A stretch of 61,760 nt of DNA from Acidovorax sp. CCYZU-2555 (GTDB taxonomy: Bacteria; Pseudomonadota; Gammaproteobacteria; Burkholderiales; Burkholderiaceae_C), in contig NZ_JAHCDD010000028.1 of NCBI RefSeq assembly GCF_018413525.1, positions 1 to 61,760 on the forward strand, read 5' to 3'. Every line of letters starts with the position of its first letter. The stretch's first letter is position 1. Of the stretch, positions 43,176 to 52,445 are shown piece after piece. The notes beneath the pieces were generated by a model. It made no database searches. It was not told the origin of the DNA and was given only the letters and a program-made list of their open reading frames with translations. The translations under genes were made by a program, and so were the position numbers.

Positions 43176-43703
43176 TCAGGCACGGATATGGAGAAATTCA
43201 GGGTCTTGCGCGAGGCTCTGCAAATCGATTTCCTGCCAGGAATCGCCTGCCTCGTCGAAGTAGGTCGCACCCCAGTAGCCTGGAGCGTCGAGCGGGGCAT
43301 CCTGCATGCCCGTGAAATTCTGCGCGCCGCGCAAGCCCAGCAGACGGTCCACCAGCAGCGCCGCATGCACCTCGAGCGCGGGATTGAACGCCAGCAGACT
43401 TGCGTCGGCCAGCGTCATGTCGTTGCGCGCCACGGTTTTACCCTGCAGGCCGGGGAAATCGACCACTGCCACCAACGTGCCGCGCAGGTTGGCCACGCCC
43501 ATCAGCCAGGGCTGGGTGTAGGGCACGCGCAGCACGCCCGACCAGGGAAAGATCTCGCCCGCATGCGCGAGCGGCATCAGATAGCGGCTGCCGCCGGCCT
43601 CGACGGCCAGCCAACTGGCCGCGGCCACGCCTTCGCTGCGAGCGGCTTGTAGTCGCGCGGCCAGCCGCGCATGCAATTGTCTCAGTGCTTCACGATTGGC
43701 CAT
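43176..43703 (-). CDS. pilI: PilI, CheW-like coupling protein
   Basis: This 175-residue protein has a CheW fold from about residue 25. Motifs are YLMPLAHAGEIFPWSGVLRVPYTQPWLMGVANLRGTLVAVVDFPGL, with the conserved N-L-R-G turn, and ALLVDRLLGLRGAQNF. It links the PilJ receptor to the PilL kinase. It sits between pilH and pilJ in the usual order. Confidence 0.92.
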   Translation of the reverse strand: MANREALRQLHARLAARLQAARSEGVAAASWLAVEAGGSRYLMPLAHAGEIFPWSGVLRVPYTQPWLMGVANLRGTLVAVVDFPGLQGKTVARNDMTLADASLLAFNPALEVHAALLVDRLLGLRGAQNFTGMQDAPLDAPGYWGATYFDEAGDSWQEIDLQSLAQDPEFLHIRA

Positions 43704-43716
43704 GGATCAGCGCCGC

Positions 43717-44082
43717 TCAGCCCAGCGCGTCGATCTTGGCCTGCAGCTCCGCCGGATCCACGGGTTTCGTGATGTAGGCGCGCGCACCCTGGCGCAGGCC
43801 CCAGACGCGGTCGGTTTCCTGGCTCTTGCTGGTGCACATGATGATGGGCACGTCGGCATACTGGGGATCGCGCGTGATCGCCCGCGTGAGCTGGAAGCCG
43901 TTCTGGCCGGGCATGACCACATCCATGAGGATCAGGTCGGGCTTCTCTTCCGCGAGGCTGCGAAAAGCCTCTTCGGCGTTTTCCGCGCAGCGCACCTGCA
44001 TGCCTTTTTTCTGCAGCAAATCCGTCAGAAACATCAGCTCGGTCTTCGAGTCATCAACGACCAGCACCTTCTGAACAGCCAT
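43717..44082 (-). CDS. pilH: PilH, single-domain response regulator
   Basis: This 121-residue CheY-like receiver has the acidic pair in VLVVDDSKTE, the phospho-acceptor Asp in DLILMDVVMPGQNGF (about 52), Thr/Ser in IIMCTSKSQ and the switch Lys in ARAYITKPVD. In the Pil-Chp pathway PilH opposes PilG and favours pilus retraction. The ATG at 44082 shares its A with the pilG stop (TGATG), and AAGGAG lies at a good distance; a GTG one codon earlier is possible. Confidence 0.93.
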   Translation of the reverse strand: MAVQKVLVVDDSKTELMFLTDLLQKKGMQVRCAENAEEAFRSLAEEKPDLILMDVVMPGQNGFQLTRAITRDPQYADVPIIMCTSKSQETDRVWGLRQGARAYITKPVDPAELQAKIDALG

Positions 44083-44483
44083 CACATCGCTCCTTGGGGA
44101 ATCTTGCCAAATTGCCGCACGGCTTGCAGCAACTGGTCTTTGGTAAAAGGTTTGGTCAGGTATTCCTGACAGCCGACCATGCGGCCCCGGGCCTTGTCGA
44201 ACACCCCGTCCTTGGACGAAAGCATGACCACGGGCGTATCGGCATAGCGCGCATTGCGCTTGATGATCGCGCAGGTCTGGTAACCGTCGAGCTTGGGCAT
44301 CAGGATGTCGCAGAAGATCAGCTGCGGCTGGTGGTCGTTGACCTTGGCCAACGCGTCATAGCCGTCGTCGGCGAGCAGCACTTCATAGCCGCCCTGACGC
44401 AAAAAGATTTCGGCACTGCGCCGTATGGTGTTGCTGTCGTCCACCACCAGCACCTTCAAAGGTGCGTCCGCTGTCGTTGTCAC
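44082..44483 (-). CDS. pilG: PilG, single-domain response regulator
   Basis: This 133-residue receiver has VLVVDDSNTIRRSAEIFLRQ at the start, the phospho-acceptor Asp in LIFCDILMPKLDGY (about 60), VVMLSSKDG and the switch-Lys loop CQEYLTKPFTKDQ. PilG promotes pilus extension under control of PilL. It is the first gene of the pilGHIJ-pilL run and starts just downstream of the rubredoxin gene, 44 bases after its stop. Confidence 0.93.
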   Translation of the reverse strand: MTTTADAPLKVLVVDDSNTIRRSAEIFLRQGGYEVLLADDGYDALAKVNDHQPQLIFCDILMPKLDGYQTCAIIKRNARYADTPVVMLSSKDGVFDKARGRMVGCQEYLTKPFTKDQLLQAVRQFGKIPQGAM

Positions 44484-44527
44484 TTGAGATCCTCCCAGTC
44501 AAACCACGGCACAGGTGCACCCTGCGC

Positions 44528-44701
44528 TCAAATTTCAACCATCTCGAAGTCTTCCTTGCGGGCAGCGCATTCCGGACAGGTCCAGTTCATGGGAACGTCC
44601 TCCCAGCGGGTTTGCGCGGGAATGCCATGTTCCGGACAGCCGAGTTCCTCTTGGTACAGCCAGCCGCAGATCAAACACATCCAAGTCTTAGGGTTCGTCA
44701 C
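44528..44701 (-). CDS. Rubredoxin
   Basis: This 57-residue iron protein carries both rubredoxin knuckles: MCLICGWLY and WTCPECAARKEDFEMVEI. Four cysteines therefore bind one Fe. It has the characteristic EDVP between them and ends in the usual acidic tail. It transfers single electrons in the cytoplasm. The start is read as GTG at 44701, giving VTNPKTWMCLIC; an internal ATG at 44680 would leave only one residue before the first cysteine. Rubredoxin next to pilG and thiD is a known order in this family. The gap to the divergent thiD is 94 bases. Confidence 0.92.
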   Translation of the reverse strand: MTNPKTWMCLICGWLYQEELGCPEHGIPAQTRWEDVPMNWTCPECAARKEDFEMVEI

Positions 44702-44795
44702 AGCTTAAAGGGCCTTCACATAGAATGCAACGATTGTATCCAGTCATCACCCTGACATTCCCAGGCATTGGCGCAGGGGCAAACTAAGGCCCATC

Positions 44796-45788
44796 ATGGC
44801 AACAACTCCCACCCCACCCACCGTCCTGGGCGCACCCGCGCCCGAAGACTTCGATGTCGCGCAACCGGTGTGCGTGCTGGTATTCAACGCCAGCGACCCC
44901 AGCGGCGCGGGCGGCCTGACCGCCGACATCACCACCATCGCCTCGGTCGGCGGACACCCGCTGGGCGTGGTCAGCGGCACCTATGTACGCGACACCAGCC
45001 GCATTTTCGAGCATTACGCCTTTGCCGACGACTGCGTCGACGAACAGGCGCGGACCGTGCTCGAAGACCTGCCGGTGCGCGCCATCAAGGTCGGCTTCGC
45101 GGGCAGCCCCGAGAACCTGGCCGTGATCGCCGAAATCTCTTCCGACTACCCCGATCTGCCCATCATCAGCTACATGCCCGAGCTGTCCTGGTGGAGCGAC
45201 GACCTGCTCGATCAGTACCTCGATGCGTTCCGCGAATTGGTGCTGCCGCAGACCTCGGTGTTGGTCGGAAACCACAGCACGCTGTGGCGCTGGCTGCTGC
45301 CCGACTGGGACGCGAGCCGCAGCCCGAGCGCGCGCGACATCGCCATGGCCGCCGACGCGCTGGGCGTACCCTATGTGCTGGTGACAGGCATTCCGCTGCC
45401 CGAGCAGTTCATCGACAACGTGCTGTCGACCCAGCATGCCGTGCTGGCCAGCCACCGTTTCGAGATGTTCGACGGAACCTTCAGCGGCGCGGGCGACACC
45501 CTGTCGGCGGCGCTCACGGCGCTGGTAGCCAGCGGCAACGACCTGATCAGCGCGACCCAAGAAGCGCTTGAATACCTGGACCACAGCCTGGACAACGGTT
45601 TCCGCCCGGGCATGGGCCATTTCCTGCCGGATCGCATGTTCTGGGCCCAGCCCGAGGACGACGAACTCGATGCCGATGCCGAAGCCGAGGAAGCGCAGCC
45701 CCTGGCTGCCACCCTGGCCAGCCGCTCGGTGAATGAACCACTGCCCCTCGAGGGCTTTGTGATGCCTCCCCATGACACCAAACACTGA
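44796..45788 (+). CDS. thiD: ThiD-like hydroxymethylpyrimidine/phosphomethylpyrimidine kinase
   Basis: This 330-residue ribokinase-fold enzyme belongs to thiamine synthesis, phosphorylating HMP and HMP-P. The substrate motif is [20 protein letters not shown] (about 31-50) and the anion hole/base motif is [17 protein letters not shown] (about 230). It is longer than usual ThiD (about 265). A tail of about 55 residues holds an acidic run ([14 protein letters not shown]), and the region after the first motif is diverged from standard ThiD, so substrate preference is less certain. Its stop overlaps the start of hemL by 17 bases. Confidence 0.85.
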   Translation: MATTPTPPTVLGAPAPEDFDVAQPVCVLVFNASDPSGAGGLTADITTIASVGGHPLGVVSGTYVRDTSRIFEHYAFADDCVDEQARTVLEDLPVRAIKVGFAGSPENLAVIAEISSDYPDLPIISYMPELSWWSDDLLDQYLDAFRELVLPQTSVLVGNHSTLWRWLLPDWDASRSPSARDIAMAADALGVPYVLVTGIPLPEQFIDNVLSTQHAVLASHRFEMFDGTFSGAGDTLSAALTALVASGNDLISATQEALEYLDHSLDNGFRPGMGHFLPDRMFWAQPEDDELDADAEAEEAQPLAATLASRSVNEPLPLEGFVMPPHDTKH

Positions 45789-47076
45789 TCTGAATCTCCC
45801 TCTGTTCGAACGCGCCAAGGCCGTGATCCCCGGCGGCGTCAACTCGCCCGTGCGCGCCTTCAACGCCGTCGGCGGCACGCCGCGCTTCGTGCAGCGCGCC
45901 CAGGGCGCCTATTTCTGGGACGCCAACGACCAGCAGTTCGTCGACTACATCGGCTCCTGGGGCCCGATGATCCTGGGCCACGGCCACCCCGAAGTGCTGT
46001 CTGCCGTGCAGGAAGCCGCGCTCGACGGCTTCAGCTTCGGCGCGCCCACCGAACGCGAAGTCACGCTCGCCGAGAAGCTCATCGCGCTGCTGCCATCGAT
46101 GGAAATGGTGCGCCTGGTCAGCTCGGGCACCGAAGCCACGATGAGCGCCATTCGCCTGGCGCGCGGCTTCACGGGCCGCAAGAAGATCATCAAGTTCAAC
46201 GGCTGCTACCACGGCCACTCCGACGCCCTGCTGGTCAAGGCCGGCTCGGGCCTGGCGACGTTCGGCAATGCGACCAGCGCCGGCGTCACGCCCGAAGCCG
46301 TGCAGGACACGCTGGTGCTCGAGTACAACGACATCGCCCAGCTCGAAGAAGCTTTCCAGCTCTACGGCGAGCAGCTCGCCTGCGTGATGATCGAGCCGAT
46401 TGCCGGCAACATGAACTTCGTGCGCGCCAGCGTCGAATTCACGCGCCGCATCCGCGAGCTGTGCACGCAGCACGGCGCGCTGTTTGTCTACGATGAAGTG
46501 ATGACCGGTTTCCGCGTGGCCCTGGGCTGCGCGCAAAGCGTCTACGCCAGAGACATCCCGGGCTTTGCACCCGACATCACGGTGCTGGGCAAGGTGATAG
46601 GCGGCGGCATGCCGATGGCGGCCTTCGGCGCGCGCCGCGAAATCATGGAAAAGCTCTCGCCGCTGGGCCCGGTCTACCAGGCCGGCACGCTGTCGGGCAA
46701 CCCCATCGCCACGGCCTGCGGCCTCAAGACGCTCGAGCTGATCAGCCAGCCGGGCTTCCACGAGCAGTTGCACCTGCGTACCGGCCGTCTGATCGCGGGC
46801 TTGACCCAAGCCGCGCACGAAGCCGGCCTGCCGTTCTGCGGCGACCACGAAGGCGGGCTGTTCGGCTTTTTCTTCCTGCCCGAACTGCCGACCACCTATG
46901 CGCAAGTGATGCGCACCGACGGTCAGCGCTTCAACAAGTTCTACCACGGCATGCTGGACCGCGGCCACTACTTCGCGCCCGCGCTCTACGAAGCCGGCTT
47001 CGTGAGCGCAGCCCATACCGACGCCGACATCGACAGCACCATAGAAGCCGCGCGCGCGGTGTTCAAGACGCTGTAA
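45772..47076 (+). CDS. hemL: Glutamate-1-semialdehyde 2,1-aminomutase
   Basis: This 434-residue PLP enzyme makes 5-aminolevulinate in the C5 haem pathway. Signatures are [13 protein letters not shown] at the N-terminus, [31 protein letters not shown] and the PLP lysine in [17 protein letters not shown] (about 265). The start [16 protein letters not shown] lies within the end of thiD, giving tight coupling. The gene is closed by a strong bidirectional terminator. Confidence 0.96.
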   Translation: MTPNTDLNLPLFERAKAVIPGGVNSPVRAFNAVGGTPRFVQRAQGAYFWDANDQQFVDYIGSWGPMILGHGHPEVLSAVQEAALDGFSFGAPTEREVTLAEKLIALLPSMEMVRLVSSGTEATMSAIRLARGFTGRKKIIKFNGCYHGHSDALLVKAGSGLATFGNATSAGVTPEAVQDTLVLEYNDIAQLEEAFQLYGEQLACVMIEPIAGNMNFVRASVEFTRRIRELCTQHGALFVYDEVMTGFRVALGCAQSVYARDIPGFAPDITVLGKVIGGGMPMAAFGARREIMEKLSPLGPVYQAGTLSGNPIATACGLKTLELISQPGFHEQLHLRTGRLIAGLTQAAHEAGLPFCGDHEGGLFGFFFLPELPTTYAQVMRTDGQRFNKFYHGMLDRGHYFAPALYEAGFVSAAHTDADIDSTIEAARAVFKTL

Positions 47077-47090
47077 GCGCGACGCCCCGC

Positions 47091-47129
47091 AAAAAAGCCC
47101 CGCAGGTTTTGGCCTGCGGGGCTTTTTTT
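47091..47129. terminator. Bidirectional terminator between hemL and the cytochrome c gene
   Basis: GCCCCGCAGG (47097-47106) pairs perfectly with CCTGCGGGGC (47113-47122) around TTTTGG. Six As precede the stem and seven Ts follow it, so it can stop transcripts from both the plus-strand hemL and the minus-strand cytochrome gene. Confidence 0.93.
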
Positions 47130-47131
47130 GT

Positions 47132-47566
47132 TCAGGGCGGCGGATCCGGCTGCTCCAGCACCCAGACCGCCATGGCCTGGGCCTGCTCGGCGCTGATGCC
47201 CGGCTGGCGCGGCATCAGCTTGCGGCCCCAGACGCCGGCGCTGCCTTCGCGTATCTTGCGCGCCAGATATTCGTGGGCGTCAGGCGCATCGCGGTAGCGC
47301 CGGGCGATCTGCGCAAAGCCCGGGCCCACATGGGTCTGCTCCATGCCATGGCAGCGCAGGCAGAACTGGGCCTGCACCTGCGCCCAGCCTTCGCTGGCCG
47401 CGGGCAGCGGGGCCGCACGCACGGTTTCAGCGACAGGCGCAGGCGGCGGCCGGCGGCTGTTGATGCTTTTCCAGGCCAGCCAGGCGAACAGGGCCGGCAC
47501 CATGGCAAGTGCCACGACCAGCCCCACCCGGCGCCAGCGCCTGGATGGAGTGGGCGGCTGCACCAT
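47132..47566 (-). CDS. Membrane-anchored class I cytochrome c
   Basis: This 144-residue c-type cytochrome has one N-terminal membrane helix (VGLVVALAMVPALFAWLAW), a Pro/Ala linker and a mono-haem domain. The domain has FCLRCHG (haem attachment), VGPGFAQIARRY and MPRQPGI, where Met is the sixth ligand. The VGP-F-IA-RY pattern is that of c551/c8-type periplasmic electron carriers. The signal is not clearly cleavable, so it is likely anchored in the inner membrane. It follows purH by 11 bases. Confidence 0.88.
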   Translation of the reverse strand: MVQPPTPSRRWRRVGLVVALAMVPALFAWLAWKSINSRRPPPAPVAETVRAAPLPAASEGWAQVQAQFCLRCHGMEQTHVGPGFAQIARRYRDAPDAHEYLARKIREGSAGVWGRKLMPRQPGISAEQAQAMAVWVLEQPDPPP

Positions 47567-47577
47567 CGCGCGTCAGA

Positions 47578-49170
47578 TCAATGACGGAAGTGGCGCACGC
47601 CCGTGAAGACCATGGCCACGCCGCGCTCGTTGGCGGCGTCGATCACTTCCTGGTCGCGCATCGAACCGCCGGGCTGGGCCACGCAGGTTGCACCTGCGTC
47701 CACCACCACGTCGAGGCCGTCGCGGAACGGGAAGAACGCATCGCTGGCGACCACGGTGTGCTGCAGCGACAGCTTGGCGGCTTCGGCCTTGATCGAAGCG
47801 ATGCGCGCCGAGTCGAGGCGGCTCATCTGGCCCGCGCCCACGCCCATGGTCATGCCGTTCTTGCAGAACACGATGGCATTGCTCTTGACGTACTTCGCGA
47901 CCTTCCAGGCGAACAGCAGGTCTTGCAGTTCTTCCTGGGTAGGCTGCTTGACGGTCACGATCTTGAGATCGGCCAGTTGCAGCTCATGGTTGTCGGCGGT
48001 CTGCAGCAGCATGCCCGAGCCCACGCGCTTGGTCTCGATCACGTTGCGCACCTGGTTGTAGTCGGCGGGCAGCGCGATCTTCATCAGGCGCACATTGGCC
48101 TTGGACTTGAACACTTCAAGCGCTTCGGGCGTGAAGTCGGGCGCCATCAGCACTTCGGTAAACTGCTTGGCGACGGCCTGGGCCGCGGCCAGATCGACCG
48201 TGCGGTTGAAGGCGATGATGCCGCCGAAGGCGCTGGTGGGGTCGGTCTGGAACGCCTTGGCGTAGGCGTCATGCGCATTGCCGGCCACGGCCACGCCGCA
48301 GGGGTTGGCATGCTTGACGATCACGCAAGCCGGCGCTTCGAAGCTCTTGACGCATTCCCAGGCAGCGTCGGCGTCGGCGATGTTGTTGTACGACAGTTCC
48401 TTGCCCTGCAGCTGCACGCCGGTGGCCAGCGAGCCGGCAGCGGGCGCCAGATCGCGGTACCAGGCGGCTTGCTGGTGGCTGTTTTCACCGTAGCGCAGGT
48501 CTTGCACCTTGATGAACTGGCTGTTGGCCTGGCCGGGGAAGGCCGCGCGCTCGGGCACGTATTCTTCCGACAGCTTTTCTTCTTCGAAGGTCACGCTCGA
48601 CAGGTAGTCGCTGATCGCGCCGTCGTACTGGGCGATGCGGTTGAACGCGGCCACCGACAGTTCGAAGCGCAGCTTGTGCGACAGCTTGCCGCCGGCTTGC
48701 AGCTCAGCCAGCACGGCCGGGTATTGCGAAGCATCGGTCAGCACGCCGACATCGGCCCAGTTCTTCGCGGCGGAACGCACCATGGCGGGGCCGCCGATGT
48801 CGATGTTCTCGATGGCGTCGGCCAGCGTGCAGCCGGGCTTGGCGACGGTGGATTCGAACGGGTAGAGGTTCACGACCAGCAGGTCGATGGTGTCGATGCC
48901 GTGCTCCTTGAGCGCCGCCATGTGGGCGGGCACATCGCGGCGCGCGAGCAGGCCGCCGTGGACCTTGGGGTGCAGGGTCTTGACGCGGCCGTCGAGCATT
49001 TCCGGAAACGCGGTGACTTCGGCCACTTCGGTCACGGGCAGGCCCTTGTCGGCGAGCAGCTTGGCGGTGCCGCCGGTCGACAGCAGGCGCACACCCATGG
49101 CGTGCAGGGCCTGGGCGAATTCAACGATGCCGGTCTTGTCGGAGACGGAAAGAAGTGCGGTGAGGGACAT
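47578..49170 (-). CDS. purH: Bifunctional AICAR transformylase / IMP cyclohydrolase
   Basis: This 530-residue enzyme performs the last two steps of IMP synthesis. The N-terminal IMP cyclohydrolase domain begins [18 protein letters not shown] and has STGGTAKLL. The C-terminal transformylase domain contains the catalytic [16 protein letters not shown] motif and [16 protein letters not shown]. Length and motifs are standard. It lies downstream of fis with a 60-base gap and upstream of the cytochrome gene. Confidence 0.96.
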   Translation of the reverse strand: MSLTALLSVSDKTGIVEFAQALHAMGVRLLSTGGTAKLLADKGLPVTEVAEVTAFPEMLDGRVKTLHPKVHGGLLARRDVPAHMAALKEHGIDTIDLLVVNLYPFESTVAKPGCTLADAIENIDIGGPAMVRSAAKNWADVGVLTDASQYPAVLAELQAGGKLSHKLRFELSVAAFNRIAQYDGAISDYLSSVTFEEEKLSEEYVPERAAFPGQANSQFIKVQDLRYGENSHQQAAWYRDLAPAAGSLATGVQLQGKELSYNNIADADAAWECVKSFEAPACVIVKHANPCGVAVAGNAHDAYAKAFQTDPTSAFGGIIAFNRTVDLAAAQAVAKQFTEVLMAPDFTPEALEVFKSKANVRLMKIALPADYNQVRNVIETKRVGSGMLLQTADNHELQLADLKIVTVKQPTQEELQDLLFAWKVAKYVKSNAIVFCKNGMTMGVGAGQMSRLDSARIASIKAEAAKLSLQHTVVASDAFFPFRDGLDVVVDAGATCVAQPGGSMRDQEVIDAANERGVAMVFTGVRHFRH

Positions 49171-49230
49171 GGTGGGAGATTTTCAAAAGGAAAAGGGGTA
49201 GCGCGAAGCGAGCGGCGGGCGGCAAGCGGC

Positions 49231-49464
49231 TCAGAGCAGTTGGTGCTCGACGAGCTTCTTGCGCAAGGTATTGCGGTTCAGGCCCAGCCATTCGGCGGCG
49301 CGCGACTGGTTGTGGTCGGCCTGGCTCATCACCACTTCGAGCAGCGGTTTCTCGACGACGCGCAGCAGCATGTCATACATGCCGTTCGGCGCTTCGCCAT
49401 CCAGGTCGCGGAAATAGCTCTCTAGGCTGTCGCGCACGGTTTGTTCGATATTCTGGTTGCTCAT
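49231..49464 (-). CDS. fis: Fis-family nucleoid-associated protein
   Basis: This 77-residue DNA-bending protein has a C-terminal helix-turn-helix (SQADHNQSRAAEWLGLNRNTLRKKL), the characteristic Fis/NtrC-type recognition region. The N-terminal arm forms the dimer. The ATG at 49464 is fixed by the ATGA overlap with the dusB stop. The dusB-fis pair is conserved from gamma- to betaproteobacteria and matches growth-rate-dependent control of both. Confidence 0.93.
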   Translation of the reverse strand: MSNQNIEQTVRDSLESYFRDLDGEAPNGMYDMLLRVVEKPLLEVVMSQADHNQSRAAEWLGLNRNTLRKKLVEHQLL

Positions 49465-50522
49465 GCAGTCTGTCCTGCGGGTTCTTCGTGAAGCTGGGCC
49501 GGGTCGGACGCAGCCGCCACCGGCAGCCGGTCCATCTGCGTGGCCAGCTGCTCCAGGTAGTCGGCCACGGCCTGCCATTGCACGCCGCAGTCTTCGATGG
49601 TGTTGATATGTTGGCGCAAGGCCTCCCCCCCGGGCAGGCTGCGCAGGTACCAGGCGATGTGCTTGCGCGCGCTGCGCACGCCCGTGCCTTCGCCGTAGAG
49701 GCTGTAGTGGTCCTGCAGATGGTCGAGCAGCAGGCGGCGCAGCTCGGCCACCAGCGGCGGCGCCATGTGCTCGCCGGTCGCCAGGAAGTGACCGATCTCG
49801 CGGAAGATCCAGGGCCGGCCCTGGGCCGCGCGGCCGACCATGATCGCGTCGGCGCCGGTATAGGCCAGCACATCGCGCGCCTTTTCGGGCGAGGTGATGT
49901 CGCCGTTGGCGACCACGGGCACGCGCACCGCGGCTTTCACCGCGGCAATCGTGTCGTATTCGGCAAAGCCCTTGTAGCCCTGCTCGCGCGTGCGTCCGTG
50001 CACCGTGAGCATCTGTATGCCCACGCCTTCGAACGCGCGTGCCAGCACTTCGGCATTCTTGTGGTCGTCGCTCCAGCCGGTGCGCATTTTCAGCGTCACC
50101 GGCACGTTGGCCGAAGCGCAGGCCTCGACCACGGCCTGGGCGATTTCCACGGCCAGCTTCTCGTTCTGCATCAGCGCCGAACCGGCCCACTTGTTGCAGA
50201 CCTTCTTGGCCGGGCAGCCCATGTTGATGTCGATGATCTGCGCGCCGCGATCGACGTTGTAGCGCGCCGCGTCGGCCATCATTTCGGCATCGGTGCCCGC
50301 GATCTGCACCGCGATGGGACCGGGCTCGCCTTCATGGTTCGCGCGGCGCGAAGTCTTGAGGCTGTTCCACAGGTCCTTGCGCGACGTGACCATCTCGCTG
50401 ACCGCATAGCCCGCGCCCAGCGCCTTGCACAGCTGGCGGAAAGGCCGGTCCGTCACCCCGGCCATGGGGGCGACAAACAAGCGGTTTTCCAGCGGAATAT
50501 GACCAATGCGCAGCGCAGCCAT
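49461..50522 (-). CDS. dusB: tRNA-dihydrouridine synthase B
   Basis: This 353-residue FMN enzyme reduces uridine in tRNA. It has the N-terminal APMAGVTDRPFRQL motif and IDINMGCPAKKVCNKWAGSALM with the catalytic Cys and the Lys loop. MLTVHGRTREQGYKG and VVANGDITSPEKA bind FMN. It is 353 residues, slightly above the usual 320-350. It heads the dusB-fis transcript. Confidence 0.95.
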   Translation of the reverse strand: MAALRIGHIPLENRLFVAPMAGVTDRPFRQLCKALGAGYAVSEMVTSRKDLWNSLKTSRRANHEGEPGPIAVQIAGTDAEMMADAARYNVDRGAQIIDINMGCPAKKVCNKWAGSALMQNEKLAVEIAQAVVEACASANVPVTLKMRTGWSDDHKNAEVLARAFEGVGIQMLTVHGRTREQGYKGFAEYDTIAAVKAAVRVPVVANGDITSPEKARDVLAYTGADAIMVGRAAQGRPWIFREIGHFLATGEHMAPPLVAELRRLLLDHLQDHYSLYGEGTGVRSARKHIAWYLRSLPGGEALRQHINTIEDCGVQWQAVADYLEQLATQMDRLPVAAASDPAQLHEEPAGQTA

Positions 50523-50829
50523 TGAAGGGATCAGGTAGAGAAAGGGAGGAGGGAAAAAGAGGCGAGATTGTATCTGCTTAATTTTTCAGCACAAAGAATG
50601 CGTTTGAAAGCCACCAAAGACGCATCAACTACCCGGCGCAGGCCATCGCTGCAGCGCGTTCATGTCATACGTGGGCATCGCGCGGCCCACGGCGCGGGTG
50701 GGCCTATGCAATCATTGGCTGTAGGCCGAGGCGCCGACTTCCGCGCGCGCGGGAAACTGGCAAGGGGCAGATCGGACACTTGCCTCATAATCCGGCAGAG
50801 TAAACAGAAGTAACTTGAAAGAGGCTGCC
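50523..50829. other. Intergenic region between dusB and the stressosome operon
   Basis: This 307-base divergent gap holds no gene. The dusB side is AT-rich and carries the promoter at 50567-50594. The rsbR side (50640-50810) is GC-rich. CATAAT at about 50791 is a possible -10, but no convincing -35, sigma-54 or other regulator site is visible for the stressosome genes. Confidence 0.5.
50567..50594 (-). promoter_or_regulatory. Candidate sigma-70 promoter of dusB-fis
   Basis: Read on the minus strand, TTGTGC (50594-50589) and TACAAT (50572-50567) are 16 bases apart. The -10 matches 5 of 6 consensus bases and the -35 only 3 of 6. The transcript would start near 50560, about 40 bases before the dusB ATG. 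Confidence 0.5.
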
Positions 50830-51666
50830 GTGAGTACAAGCTATAACAATTTGGCGCTGTTGTTGCAGGCCGATCCTGCGGCAGTTTTGGATGGCTGGAT
50901 AGCCGCCACGGGCGGTGCCAGCGCCTCGCCCAAGGCACGCACCGAGGCAGCAACGATCCTGGCCACGCTGCTGCCGGCAATCGCATCGAATCAAGCCCAT
51001 GGCTCGGGCACGGGCGCCTGGCAACCCGTCAAGGCGGCCCTGGAAGAGTTGTCCTCTTCGCGCGCCGCCCAGGGCACCACGGCCGGCAACACCAGCGCTT
51101 TCGTTCTGGCGTTGAAACAGCCGGTTTTTGACGCGTTGCAAAAACAACTGCCCTCCGACACGCTGGCCTTGATTCAGGCGGTCTCCGAAGTGTCGGCCCT
51201 GGTCGACACCATGGCGCAATGGACCATTGATGCCTACCAGCGCACGCGTGAACAGCTGATCGCGCGCCAGCAGGAAGAATTGCTCGAACTGTCCACGCCC
51301 GTCATCAAACTGTGGGACGGCGTGCTTGCCGTGCCGATGATTGGCACGCTGGACTCGAACCGCACCCAGCTGGTGATGGAAGCGCTGCTGCAGCGCATCG
51401 TCGACACCGAATCGACGCTGGCCATCATCGACATCACCGGAGTGCCCACCGTCGACACCCTGGTCGCCCAGCATCTGCTCAAGACCGTCACGGCGATTCG
51501 CCTCATGGGCGCGGACTGCATCATCAGCGGCATACGCCCGCAGATTGCCCAGACGATTGTCCACCTGGGCATCGATCTGCAGTCGGTCACTTCGAAGGCC
51601 ACGCTGGCCGACGCACTGGCGCTGGCGCTCAAACGCAACGGCTATACCTTCACCAAGACAAAGTAG
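50830..51666 (+). CDS. rsbR: RsbR-type stressosome scaffold with C-terminal STAS domain
   Basis: This 278-residue protein has a helical N-terminal sensor-like domain (about 1-150) and a STAS domain (about 160-278). The STAS domain shows VPMIGTLDSNRTQLVMEALL, IIDITGVPTVDTLVAQHLL and GIRPQIAQTIVHLGID. T210 (in TVDT) and T254 (in SVTS) align with the Bacillus RsbRA phosphothreonines T171 and T205. GTG 50830 is chosen because AAAGAGG lies six bases upstream; a TTG at 50815 would consume that site. With RsbS it should form the megadalton sensing shell. Confidence 0.9.
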   Translation: MSTSYNNLALLLQADPAAVLDGWIAATGGASASPKARTEAATILATLLPAIASNQAHGSGTGAWQPVKAALEELSSSRAAQGTTAGNTSAFVLALKQPVFDALQKQLPSDTLALIQAVSEVSALVDTMAQWTIDAYQRTREQLIARQQEELLELSTPVIKLWDGVLAVPMIGTLDSNRTQLVMEALLQRIVDTESTLAIIDITGVPTVDTLVAQHLLKTVTAIRLMGADCIISGIRPQIAQTIVHLGIDLQSVTSKATLADALALALKRNGYTFTKTK

Positions 51667-51676
51667 GCGCGCGAAC

Positions 51677-52051
51677 ATGTACCGCATCCCAATCTTGCGC
51701 ATGGGGCGATCATTGCTCGTGACCATCCAGGTCGACATGGAAGACCAGACAGCCATGGCGCTGCAGGACGACCTGGCCGAGCAGATTTCCAAAACCGGCG
51801 CCCGCGGCGTGCTGATCGATATTTCCGCTTTGGAGATTGTGGATTCGTTCGTCGGACGCATGCTGGCCGGCATTTCCGGCATCGGGCGCATTCTCGATGC
51901 CACGACGGTAGTGGTAGGCATGCAGCCGGCCGTGGCGATCACCCTGGTGGAACTCGGCCTGTCGTTGGACGGCGTGAAGACCGCGCTCAACGTGAGCCGC
52001 GGAATGGCGCTGCTTGAGGCGGCGGCCGAGGGAGATTTCCTTGTCGAATGA
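51677..52051 (+). CDS. rsbS: RsbS-type stressosome STAS protein
   Basis: This 124-residue stand-alone STAS domain matches RsbS along its length. It begins YRIPILRMGRSLLVTIQVDM, and continues with DQTAMALQDDLAEQI, DISALEIVDSFVGRML and GMQPAVAITLVELG. S57 in VDSF aligns with the Bacillus RsbS phosphoserine S59. Unphosphorylated RsbS sequesters RsbT; phosphorylation releases it. It begins ten bases after rsbR, and its end overlaps rsbT. Confidence 0.92.
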   Translation: MYRIPILRMGRSLLVTIQVDMEDQTAMALQDDLAEQISKTGARGVLIDISALEIVDSFVGRMLAGISGIGRILDATTVVVGMQPAVAITLVELGLSLDGVKTALNVSRGMALLEAAAEGDFLVE

Positions 52052-52445
52052 CACCCAGGGATCAGAGCCGCTGCGCAACGAAGCCGACATCGTGACATGT
52101 CGTCAAGCGGTCAGAAAGCTGGTCGTTCAGCTCAAATTCTCCTTGGTCGATCAGACCAAGATGATCACGGCTGCGAGCGAGCTGTCGCGCAACACCGTGG
52201 TGTATGGCGGCGGCGGCGTGATGGAGTGGGAACTCCTGACCGATATGCTCAAGCAGGGACTGCGCCTGCGCTTCAAGGACCAAGGTCCCGGCATTCCCGA
52301 CCTGGGCCTGGCGCTCAAGGATGGCTGGACCTCAGGCAAGGGCATGGGCCTGGGACTGTCCGGCAGCAAGAGGCTGGTGCATGAATTTGAACTCGAATCG
52401 ACCGTCGGTGTAGGCACCTGCGTCAGTGTGACCCGGTGGAAATAG
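52041..52445 (+). CDS. rsbT: RsbT-type serine/threonine kinase (switch protein)
   Basis: This 134-residue GHKL kinase has the N-box ASELSRNTVVYGGGG (about 55-70), G1 KDQGPGIPDL and G2 GKGMGLGLSGSKRLV. It should phosphorylate RsbR and RsbS under stress and, once released, bind a downstream partner. The TTG start at 52041 is chosen for the GAGGGAG site six bases upstream; the reading frame overlaps the rsbS end by 11 bases. An in-frame ATG at 52014 lies further inside rsbS without a good site. Confidence 0.9.
   Translation: MSNDTQGSEPLRNEADIVTCRQAVRKLVVQLKFSLVDQTKMITAASELSRNTVVYGGGGVMEWELLTDMLKQGLRLRFKDQGPGIPDLGLALKDGWTSGKGMGLGLSGSKRLVHEFELESTVGVGTCVSVTRWK

Noticed and set aside
50700..50800. 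Sigma-54 promoter upstream of rsbR
   Set aside because: GG and GC pairs occur, but none at the required 12-base separation.
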